Shown here: in pieces, positions 1 to 6,200 of the stretch | Layout: every line of letters starts with the position of its first letter | Position numbering within the stretch: the first letter of the stretch is position 1 | Assembly: GCA_021204545.1 (NCBI GenBank) | Contig: JAJPZF010000095.1 | Span: 1-9,692, forward strand | DNA length: 9,692 nt | Direction: 5' to 3' | DNA from: Prevotellaceae bacterium | GTDB taxonomy: Bacteria > Bacteroidota > Bacteroidia > Bacteroidales > Bacteroidaceae | Notes under the pieces: generated by a model | Database searches by the model: none | Seen by the model: the letters and a program-made list of their open reading frames with translations, nothing else | What the model was told of the DNA's origin: nothing | Translations under genes and position numbers: made by a program

Positions 1-629
1 CCATCGCTTCGGGCAACACCGTCAACAAGGTGCTCGAAATCTCCCTGCCGTTCAACTTCGTCACGCCGACGGCCTCGGACATGGAGACCGACAGCTCCGG
101 CAAGACGCTCTTCATCTCCTACCTGAGGGAGAAACTGCAATCGCTCATGCCCGACTACGGTGTCTACCGGAAGATGCTCATGACGCGAACGACCTTCAAC
201 AAGTTCATCATCGGCAGCTCGGAGTTCGGCGACCAGTACAAGATGGTTTTCGGCTCGAACCAGATGAAGCTCTCCACGGGCCTCATCTCCTCGCAGCTCG
301 CCTCCGACGTGTTCACCGGCATCGGGCTGCCGGCCATCGAAATCAAGGAGGACTACGTGAAGGACCAGACGGGCAAGAACGTGCAGGTCTACGCGGACAA
401 CCGCATCACGATGCTCTACGCCGACAAAGTCGGGTATATGAGGCACCACACGCCCTACGAGGCCACCGACCCGGTAGCGGGGAGGACCTACACCCCGGCG
501 GACGGCCAGATGCTCATCTCGAACTACCGCGACAAGGAAGGGCGCTACATGGAGTACACTGCCGAGTGGATTCCGCAGATTGCCGGCCCCCAGTTGATTA
601 CGAACTTCGACCTGAGCCAAATCGCCTAA
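1..629 (+). CDS. Major capsid protein, C-terminal part (5' end outside window)
   Basis: The reading frame is open from the first complete codon at position 3 to TAA at 627-629, so this is the last 208 residues of a longer protein. The GTG at 30-32 is an internal Val codon, because the frame continues upstream of it without a stop. The fragment resembles the A-domain and P-domain end of HK97-fold capsid proteins of the lambda gpE type. It has a helical segment (SYLREKLQSLMPDYGVYRKM), then a target-recognition-like stretch (FNKFIIGSSEFGDQYKMVFG), then a strand-turn-strand segment LPAIEIKEDYVKDQTGKNVQ. After that come a loop around YADKVGYMRHHTPYE and a closing hydrophobic segment ending in TNFDLSQIA. 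It would form the icosahedral shell. Its place directly before a run of small connector genes fits a capsid gene. The fold call is from sequence pattern and context; no active site is expected. Confidence 0.8.
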   Translation, partial: IASGNTVNKVLEISLPFNFVTPTASDMETDSSGKTLFISYLREKLQSLMPDYGVYRKMLMTRTTFNKFIIGSSEFGDQYKMVFGSNQMKLSTGLISSQLASDVFTGIGLPAIEIKEDYVKDQTGKNVQVYADNRITMLYADKVGYMRHHTPYEATDPVAGRTYTPADGQMLISNYRDKEGRYMEYTAEWIPQIAGPQLITNFDLSQIA

Positions 630-632
630 GCG

Positions 633-959
633 ATGACCGTGGCGGAGTACATAAAGGGACGCTTCTCGAGTTTCGGCTTCACGCTTACCGAGGCCGACCT
701 GCTGGACATAACCGGAGAGGCGGGAGTGGACGGGGAAGCCGAGATGACGGATGCCGTGCGCGACGCCGTCTCGGTGGGCATCGCCCGTTTCATACCGTCC
801 CTGCTCTTGCGCGGCAGTTCATGGTCCGTGTCGGAGAACGGGCACTCGCGCTCCGAGTCCCGCGACACGAAGGGCATAATGGACTACTACGCATACCTGT
901 GCCGCCGCTACGGTCTCGATGACGAGCTCACGGACAAACCCAAGGTAAGGTTCTTGTAA
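633..959 (+). CDS. Head-tail connector protein (DUF6706-like, HK97 gp6/SPP1 gp15 position)
   Basis: This small, mostly helical protein of 108 residues starts at an ATG three bases after the capsid stop codon, with no clear Shine-Dalgarno sequence. It matches my memory of the DUF6706 family of Bacteroidales phages: an N-terminal helix (VAEYIKGRF), then LTEADLLDI at residues 18-26, a hydrophobic helix IARFIPSLLLR at 50-60, the motif SVSENG at 65-70, a Tyr-rich helix GIMDYYAYLCRRYGL at 81-95, and a terminal DKPKVRFL. In siphophages the first small gene after the capsid usually encodes the ring protein that docks under the portal (HK97 gp6, SPP1 gp15), and the helical content suits that role. Family recognition is fairly strong. 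The connector function is inferred from position and predicted fold. Confidence 0.7.
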   Translation: MTVAEYIKGRFSSFGFTLTEADLLDITGEAGVDGEAEMTDAVRDAVSVGIARFIPSLLLRGSSWSVSENGHSRSESRDTKGIMDYYAYLCRRYGLDDELTDKPKVRFL

Positions 960-960
960 G

Positions 961-1299
961 ATGCTTGTAGCCGCTCCCCATACGCTCATGGTCCGTTCCG
1001 TCACCGCCCCGGAGAGGGACGACGCCGGAAGGATTGAGACGGGCACTTTCTCGGAGACATGGACCGAGCTCTGCGTGTGCTTCTGCCACGACAACTCCCA
1101 GCAACGGGAGGTGTCCGTGAACGGCCGTCTGTGGGTCTACGCCTACCACGTCGTCTACGAGGGCGACAAGGTGGCTCTGGGCACCCGGGTGCGCTGTCTG
1201 GACGCTGACGGGGAGACGGTCGGCGAGGGCGAGGTGATAAAGAACGCCCGCTGCTGGGCGGACGGTCTGGAAGGGAGGTGCGACCTATGGTTAAACTGA
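961..1299 (+). CDS. Putative head-closure (stopper) protein
   Basis: This protein of 112 residues begins at an ATG one base after the previous stop codon and ends at TGA 1297-1299, overlapping the next gene by 13 bases. Its composition suggests a small beta-barrel. Alternating strands include WTELCVCFCH (34-43), REVSVNGRLWVYAYHVVYEG (49-68), GTRVRCLDADG (74-84) and GEVIKNARCWADG (90-102), with turn residues between them. That layout matches the head-closure proteins of the SPP1 gp16/lambda gpFII type, which sit second in the neck gene run and seal the connector after packaging. Oddly, it has six cysteines (38, 40, 42, 79, 98, 107), three of them in a CVCFCH cluster. I recognise no strong family signature, so the function comes from gene order and strand pattern. 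Confidence 0.6.
   Translation: MLVAAPHTLMVRSVTAPERDDAGRIETGTFSETWTELCVCFCHDNSQQREVSVNGRLWVYAYHVVYEGDKVALGTRVRCLDADGETVGEGEVIKNARCWADGLEGRCDLWLN
1271..1278 (+). promoter_or_regulatory. Shine-Dalgarno-like site for the HK97-gp10-like gene
   Basis: The purine run AAGGGAGG lies eight bases before the ATG at 1287, inside the end of the head-closure gene. It favours that ATG over the in-frame GTG at 1278, which would overlap the purine run itself. Shine-Dalgarno sequences this good are unusual at Bacteroidota starts, and most other starts in this window lack one, so the match may partly be chance from the purine-rich coding sequence. Confidence 0.45.
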
Positions 1300-1589
1300 C
1301 TCTCCGCGTCGACATGAGCGACGTGCCGGGCTTCTTCGAGAAGGGCTTCGGCGAGGTCGTCGGGCGGGAAGAGAAGGTCGGGCAGGAAGGCGTCGGGTAC
1401 GCCAAGGAGAACGGCACCTATCAGGACCGCACCGGCACGCTCCGGCGCTCCTCGCGTGTCGAGGCCGGCCGCGACGGCGTGACGCTCGTCAACGACGCGC
1501 CCTACGCCTCTTTCGTCGAATCCAAAGGCTACGACGTGCTCTCGGGCGCGGCGCTGCATGTAAGGAAGCGGATGGAGGAGGAGGTATGA
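1287..1589 (+). CDS. HK97 gp10-like neck/tail completion protein
   Basis: This 100-residue protein resembles the HK97-gp10 family of small phage proteins between the head-closure and tail-terminator genes. The telling motifs are TYQDRTGTLRRS (44-55), the usual 'T-x-x-L-R-x-S' turn after an N-terminal helix, and NDAPYASFVESKGYDVL (69-85), the conserved Ala-Pro-Tyr-Ala-x-x-x-Glu segment. A C-terminal helix, ALHVRKRMEEEV, follows. ATG 1287 is chosen over an in-frame GTG at 1278 because a purine-rich site sits eight bases upstream and the protein then begins with a normal strand (MVKLTLRVDM). It overlaps the preceding gene by 13 bases and shares an ATGA junction with the next gene, so it is probably translationally coupled to both. 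Proteins of this family are thought to help form the head-tail joint. Whether it ends up in the virion is not shown here. Confidence 0.75.
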   Translation: MVKLTLRVDMSDVPGFFEKGFGEVVGREEKVGQEGVGYAKENGTYQDRTGTLRRSSRVEAGRDGVTLVNDAPYASFVESKGYDVLSGAALHVRKRMEEEV

Positions 1590-1981
1590 TAACCGTATCG
1601 GACATCGAGGCCATCCTCTACAAGACCGTTGAGCCTTTCGGACTGGCGCGCTACCCGTGGGGCAACGTTCCGGACGCGGACAAGCAGCTCGGGGAGGAGC
1701 GCGTCGTGATACGCGCCAAGTCCCAGAAGAACGAGACCTACTGGAAGCACAGCTACGCGGAGGTCAACCTCATGGTCCCGGACACGGACTCTCAAGCCGA
1801 CCTCGTGAGGCTGGCGGAGCTCGAAAGGCAGGCGCACGAAGCCTTCGACGAGGACACCGTGGGCGAATGGGACGGCACGGCCTACCGCTACGCCGCCGAC
1901 ACAGTCGGCATCGAGGAGGACACGGCGCTCAAGTGCCACTATGTGAATGTAAGGATATTATTCAGCGTTTTAAATTATTGA
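1586..1981 (+). CDS. Putative tail terminator/completion protein
   Basis: This 131-residue protein starts at the ATG of an ATGA junction with the gene before it. A purine-rich GGAGGAGGAGG run precedes that ATG closely, but it is also codons of the upstream gene. The architecture fits tail terminators (lambda gpU, SPP1 gp17 position): an N-terminal helix SDIEAILYKTVEP (5-17), a strand-rich core with ERVVIRAKSQ (38-47) and YWKHSYAEVNLMVPD (52-66), a long helix ADLVRLAELERQAHEAFDE (71-89), and a final strand ALKCHYVNVRILFSVL. Tail terminators cap the tube when it reaches tape-measure length and join it to the head. The place directly before the major tail protein gene supports this. The last dozen codons are strikingly AT-rich compared with the rest of the gene. 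Confidence 0.6.
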   Translation: MITVSDIEAILYKTVEPFGLARYPWGNVPDADKQLGEERVVIRAKSQKNETYWKHSYAEVNLMVPDTDSQADLVRLAELERQAHEAFDEDTVGEWDGTAYRYAADTVGIEEDTALKCHYVNVRILFSVLNY

Positions 1982-2020
1982 AATTATGGCAGTTAAATTT
2001 ATCGGAATCAAGAGAATATG
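1941..2020 (+). other. AT-rich island spanning the tail terminator end and the major tail protein start
   Basis: By direct count this 80-base stretch is 26 % GC, against about 60 % for the surrounding genes. It covers the last codons of the terminator gene, the four-base gap, and the first dozen codons of the major tail protein. Low structure around a start codon helps translation where Shine-Dalgarno sequences are absent, as in Bacteroidota, and this gene must be expressed at very high level. A promoter could also lie here, but I find no convincing match to the Bacteroidota -7 (TAnnTTTG) and -33 (TTTG) elements. Confidence 0.4.
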
Positions 2021-2561
2021 GTACGGAGAGGTCTTCACGGCCGCCGTCACGCCCGCGACGCTCGCCGCGTGGATTAAGGCGGAATCGACCACCGAGGTGG
2101 GCAACTCCCACAAGGACACCTTCAAGTACGAGCATGGGGACCCCGAGACAACGGACTACATCAACGAACTCACCGGAAAGAAGTACTACACGGACAAGAT
2201 CACGGAAGGCGACAAGTCCATCTCGTGGACCATGGGCGCATTCGAGTACAAGGACTTGCAGGCCCTCATGGGCGGCACGCTCCAGAAGGATTCGGACAAC
2301 AACGTCATCGGTTGGGCAGCCTCGACCTCCATCGAGGGTGTCATCTACAAGGGTGTCGTGGCCATGACCAAGACGGGCAACTACATCGTCTTCACCAACG
2401 CCGCCATCGTCGCCAAGAACGACACGCAGGAGAAGGCCATCGGTCTGGGCATCACGGCCACGGCGAACGACAACGACACGGACGGCGTTTCGGACGAGTA
2501 CAAGTACAGCGGCGACTCCGTGGACATCTCCGACACGTCCACCACGTCTGCCGGCAATTAA
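1986..2561 (+). CDS. Major tail protein (tail tube subunit)
   Basis: This 191-residue protein polymerises into the hollow tail tube. It matches the Bacteroidales major tail protein type I know: an N-terminal WYGEVFTAAVTPATLAAWI segment (12-30), then NSHKDTFKYEHGDPETTDYI (40-59), LTGKKYYTD (62-70) and the strand SISWTMGAFEYKDLQALMGG (78-97). A second half of strands follows (GVIYKGVVAMTKTGNYIVF, then AIGLGITATAND). The C-terminal tail is rich in Asp, Ser and Thr (GDSVDISDTSTTSAGN). Polar terminal tails of this kind are common in tube proteins. The ATG sits four bases after the previous stop codon, with an AAATT leader and no Shine-Dalgarno sequence. Position before the chaperone and tape measure genes is canonical. 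A probable terminator follows 38 bases downstream, so this transcript end may make it the most abundant message of the module. Confidence 0.85.
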   Translation: MAVKFIGIKRIWYGEVFTAAVTPATLAAWIKAESTTEVGNSHKDTFKYEHGDPETTDYINELTGKKYYTDKITEGDKSISWTMGAFEYKDLQALMGGTLQKDSDNNVIGWAASTSIEGVIYKGVVAMTKTGNYIVFTNAAIVAKNDTQEKAIGLGITATANDNDTDGVSDEYKYSGDSVDISDTSTTSAGN

Positions 2562-2599
2562 CGCGGGCGTTCTGTAATAAGGTTTTGGTTTGTTGTTTG

Positions 2600-2637
2600 A
2601 AGGGGCGGGAAGGCTCTATGCCCGCCCGTCCCTTTTT
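2600..2637 (+). terminator. Probable intrinsic terminator after the major tail protein gene
   Basis: AAGGGGCGGG (2600-2609) can pair with CCCGC (2621-2625) and CCCTT (2630-2634). The ten-base-pair, GC-rich stem has a four-base bulge CCGT on the 3' side and an 11-base loop. It runs straight into a T-rich tract (2633-2637, then CGTTT). It lies in the only sizeable gap of the window (2562-2655), on the coding strand. Since the tape measure and tip genes follow with no obvious new promoter, it probably terminates only part of the transcripts, raising major tail protein mRNA over downstream mRNA. A shorter palindrome, AACGC-GG-GCGTT at 2560-2571, overlaps the stop codon and is less convincing. Confidence 0.6.
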
Positions 2638-2655
2638 CGTTTGACACAAGACGTT

Positions 2656-3036
2656 ATGGAAGCGGCAAAGATAGTGAGCGAGGCCCTCTTGGGGCTCGAC
2701 TTCCGACATGTGGTGGTGGCCGGCAGGGCGTACCGCGTGGACCCTCCCACGATACGCCGTCTGGCGGGCGCGGCCCGGTGCCTGTCGGCGGTGGCGGGCG
2801 CCGCCACCCTGATGGAGATTATATCCTCCCCCGACAACCTCGAGGCCCTGCCGCGCGCCCTGTCGTGGTTCATCCATGGCGACGACACGCTCGCCGCCGC
2901 GCTCTCGGAAGGGACTCCGGAGGAGTTGAAGGACGCGCTCAAGACGGTCTACGGGCTGCTCTCCACGGAGGATTTTCTCAAGCTATCGCTTTTGGCGAGG
3001 AACGTAGCCGGGACGGTAGCAAAACAGAGACTATAG
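2656..3036 (+). CDS. Tail assembly chaperone, short form (lambda gpG-like role)
   Basis: This 126-residue protein lies between the major tail protein and tape measure genes, where siphophages encode the chaperone that keeps the tape measure soluble and feeds tube subunits to it. The ATG at 2656 is preferred over the TTG at 2590: the TTG lies upstream of the terminator hairpin, while the protein from ATG begins with a normal helix (MEAAKIVSEALLGL). Next come a strand pair and Pro-Pro turn VVVAGRAYRVDPPTIRRLAG (19-38), then helices through LSWFIHGDDTLAAALSEGTP (69-88) and DFLKLSLLARNVAG (106-119). The 'x-Y-x-V-x-P-P-T-I' element and 'FI-x-GDD-x-L' match what I recall from Bacteroidales homologues. 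The gene ends with AKQRL at TAG 3034-3036, and a second frame continues it. The role is inferred mainly from position, length and the frameshift arrangement. Confidence 0.7.
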   Translation: MEAAKIVSEALLGLDFRHVVVAGRAYRVDPPTIRRLAGAARCLSAVAGAATLMEIISSPDNLEALPRALSWFIHGDDTLAAALSEGTPEELKDALKTVYGLLSTEDFLKLSLLARNVAGTVAKQRL

Positions 3037-3049
3037 GCAACGACTGCCT
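3021..3049 (+). other. Putative -1 programmed ribosomal frameshift site with downstream hairpin
   Basis: At 3021-3024 the message reads A-AAA in the frame gca-aaa-cag. A Lys tRNA on AAA (3022-3024) can slip back one base and still pair fully with AAA (3021-3023), giving ...VAK-TETIGND in the -1 frame. Ten bases further, AGGCA (3035-3039) and TGCCT (3045-3049) form a five-base-pair hairpin with a five-base loop, at about the usual spacing for a frameshift stimulator. The zero-frame stop codon at 3034 lies just behind the slip. The site is not a perfect X-XXY-YYZ heptamer, since the preceding GCA would re-pair poorly. A second, weaker candidate is T-TTT-CTC at 2973-2979. Confidence 0.55.
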
Positions 3050-3227
3050 GCTCGGGCAGATTGCGTCGTTCATGGACACGCTGGGACTGACCTACGACGA
3101 GGTCATTGACCGCATACCATACCGCAACCTGCTGATAATGCAAAAGGACAAGCTGCGCGTCTGCTACGGCGAGAAGCTGGTGGAGGTGACCGAAGCCGAG
3201 ATGTTCGGAGAAGGCGCGTTCAAATAG
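3024..3227 (+). CDS. Tail assembly chaperone frameshift extension (lambda gpT-like domain)
   Basis: These 67 codons lie in the -1 frame relative to the chaperone and end at TAG 3225-3227, six bases before the tape measure ATG. Slippage at 3021-3024 would give a 190-residue fusion of chaperone residues 1-123 plus this part. The segment looks like real protein rather than shadow: TETIGNDCLLGQIASFMDTL, then GLTYDEVIDRIPYRNLLIMQ, a KDK turn, and a strand pair RVCYGEKLVEVTEAEMFG. The 'IPYRNLLIMQKDK' element is familiar to me from the same place in Bacteroidales phages. In lambda the equivalent gpGT fusion binds the tape measure through gpG and recruits tube protein through the T domain. An independent start at ATG 3072 would give only 51 residues and has no ribosome binding site. 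Upstream of the slip, this frame is Arg/Gly/Pro-rich shadow. Confidence 0.65.
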   Translation, partial: TETIGNDCLLGQIASFMDTLGLTYDEVIDRIPYRNLLIMQKDKLRVCYGEKLVEVTEAEMFGEGAFK

Positions 3228-3233
3228 AAGATT

Positions 3234-6200
3234 ATGGCAACACTCGCCTTCAAAGTCGAGGCAGACTACGAGGAGGTCATACGGCTGCGGCAAGAAGTCG
3301 CGCGGCTTCAGACCGCTCTCGGCGACCTTTCCAAGACCGGTACCCCGGAGGAAATAGCGCGTCTGGAAGGACGGTTGACGGAGTGCACGGGACGCATGCG
3401 GCAGCTTGTCACGGCGGCGGCGGACTACGGCGCGCACCTCGAGCGGGACGTAGTGACAAGCGTGGAGTCGGCGGCCAAAGGCTTCGGCTCGTTTACCGCG
3501 GGCGCGAGAGGCGCGGCGTCGCAGCTCGACGCGTTGCGGACGGGGGACACGAAGGAGAAAATCGACGCCCTCTCCCTCGCCATACAGAACAACGAGACCG
3601 TGCTGGCGCAGAGCGTGGCCACTGTCAACCGCTGGAAGGAGGACGCCCGTGACGCCTTCGAGCGCGGCGACGCCGACGGGCTGAAAGCCATAACCGAAGA
3701 CATCAACGAAGAGATAAGCAAGATTCGGCAGCTCTCCGCCGACACCGCCGACTACCGCTCCGCACTTCAAGAAGTGCTGTCGCTCACCGGACAGGGCGGT
3801 GATACCGCCAAGGTACCCATGCTCTTTGCCAGCGAAGAGGACATGCAACGTGTCGACGAACTGCGCGAGAGAATCAGCGGATTGCGCGAGGAGATTGCAT
3901 CCATCGGTGCGGAGGGCGGCGACACGTCCGCACTGACCAAGGAGCTGACCGAGACATCGGACGAGCTTGGTCAGTGCGAGCTCAAGGCGGCGCAGACGGC
4001 CGCCGCGCTGGGAACGGACCTCGGCGGCAGGGCTTCGGAGGCGCAGGAGAAACTTTACGAGCTAAACGAGGCCATCGCCGAGCAGGAGACCGCCATCGAG
4101 GGGCTGCGCGGAAGCGTGGGCGAGGCGCGCGAGGCATACGAGGCCTTGCAGAACTCGGGCGGCGCGACGTCCGACGAGCTCGAGGCGGCGGCAGCGACGT
4201 ACAACACCCTTTCGGAAAACCTCTTGAAGGCGGAGGAGCGCCTCGCTGCGTTGAAAGCCGAGCAACGGGAAGCGGCGGAAGGGTGGAGCGACATATCCAA
4301 AGAGATAAGCGAGCACGACAGCGTCTTGACGAGGATGCTCGGCGGCTACGACAACTACAAGGCCATCTTGGGGCAGTTGCCCGGACCGCTGCGTTCCGCA
4401 ATAAGCGGCATACAGGGCATGACGCGGGCGGGGCTGGCGTTCATCGCCACGCCGCTTGGAGCGGTAATCGGAGCCATCGTGCTGGCTCTCATGGCCCTGA
4501 AAAAGTGGTTCACGTCCTCCGCCGAGGGACAGCGTGCCTTCGCGAAGATAACGGGATACGTGAACGGCATTTTAGGACAACTCGGGGAGATAGTGCTGAG
4601 GGTAGGCAAGGCCATCTACACCGCGTTCACCGAGCCGAAGAAGGCCATCGCGTCGCTATGGGAAGCCCTCAAGACGAACCTCCTCAACCGCGTGCAGGCC
4701 GTGGGAGGAATCTTCACGAAGTTCGGGGATGTCGTCAAGAACGCCTTCAATTTCCAATGGGACGACGCGAAGGAGTCATTGAAAGAGCTCGGGGACCAGT
4801 TCATGCAGCTTGCCACCGGCGTGGAGAACTTGAGCGACAAGGCCGCCCAAGCCGTGAACAAGGCCAAAAGCGCGGCCGAGGAGAGTGCCAGCATAGCCTC
4901 GGAGCGGCAGCAGCTCGAGATGGACGAGTCGCAGTTCAAGGTACGCCGCGAGGAAATCGGCATGAAGATGGCCGAGCAAGGCGCCATTTACCGCAACACG
5001 AGCCTGTCGCAGAGCGAGCGCAAGAAAGCCCTCGATGAATACAAGAAATACAACGACGAGCTCACGCAGGAGGAGCTGAAATACGCCAAGAAGAACCTCG
5101 AGCTGGTACAGAGGGAAAACGCCCTTACCACCAACCCGCTCGAGGCGGAGAAGGCGGAGAACGAGGCCAAGGCACGCGTCGCGGCCGTCGAGCGCGAGGG
5201 GGCGCAGCGGCTCGCCACGCTCGCGCGAACCGAATCCTCCATAGCCAAGATGGGCGAGAGCGCCCTCAGACAACAACAGCAGCAGCTGAAACAGCAGCAG
5301 CAGCTGGGGCAGGAATTGCTCGCTCTTCGGCAGAAGAACCAGCAGGCCGAGACCGACCTCATGGAGGAGGGCACCGGGAAGAAGCTCGAGAAGATACGCG
5401 CCGACTACGAGGCGCAGGAGGCCGAGATAGCCAAGCAGGAAGCCAAGTGGAGGCAGTCGAACAAGACGGCCGGCGTGACGGGCCTTGGCGCGAACGGGCT
5501 CACCGAAGAGCAGCAGGCGGAGACGGACCGCGCCCGGAATCTCAACTCCGCCAAGCGCGACAGGCAGGAGGAGGACGTATGGCGGCAGGAGAAGGAAGCG
5601 CTGAACGATTATCTCAAATCCTACGGCACCTACGAGCAGCAGAAGCTCGCCATCACCGAGGAGTATGAGGAGAAGATACGCGCTGCGCAAACACTGGGCG
5701 AGAAGATGCAGCTGACCGCACAGAAGGACAAGGATCTGAAAGAGGTGGACATGAAGTTCCTCGACAACACCGACTGGGGTGCCATCTTCGCCAAGATAGA
5801 CAACTATTCGACGGAATACCTGAACAGCCTGAAAGGGCGTTTGACCGAGATGCTCTCCGACAAGGACCTCACGGCGGAACAGGCGAAGGTGCTCGGCGAC
5901 AAGCTGGCCGAGATAAACAAGCAGCTCATCGACCGCTCCAGCACGTGGAAGGACGCGCTCGGCCTCGTGAACGAGCGCACCCGCGAGCAGCGGAAGTTGC
6001 AGGAGGACCTCGTCAACCTTCAGGACCAGCTCAACCGCGCGGAAGCGGACAAGCTCGACGTGGACAACCAGATACTCGACGTCAAGCAGCAGATATGCGA
6101 CTACGTGGAGGAGAAGATAGGCGTACACCTCGACGTGGACGACATCGACATGCAGGCGGCGGACGACATACTCCACCAGATGGCCGACGCGGGCTCCACG

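Noticed and set aside
1657..2367. 236-codon + strand frame crossing the tail terminator and major tail protein genes
   Set aside because: Composition is Arg, Ser and Pro-rich nonsense, and it crosses the boundary of two recognisable genes.
2572..2655. Bacteroidota-type promoter in the gap before the chaperone gene
   Set aside because: TTTG and TTGACA-like strings occur, but I could not place a -7 TAnnTTTG with a -33 element at proper spacing. The strings also overlap the terminator.
3072..3227. Independent 51-residue gene starting at ATG 3072
   Set aside because: There is no ribosome binding site or A/T-rich leader, and the protein-like sequence extends upstream of this ATG in the same frame to the slip site, which favours a frameshift extension.
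2949..3848. 299-codon open frame on the - strand across the chaperone and tape measure start
   Set aside because: It runs antisense through two well-supported genes and the frameshift region, has shadow-like composition, and would need its own promoter against the operon.
3974..5038. 354-codon + strand frame within the tape measure
   Set aside because: The translation is Arg/Gly/His-rich, as expected from reading a GC-rich gene out of frame. The tape measure frame has clear coiled-coil and hydrophobic structure over the same bases.
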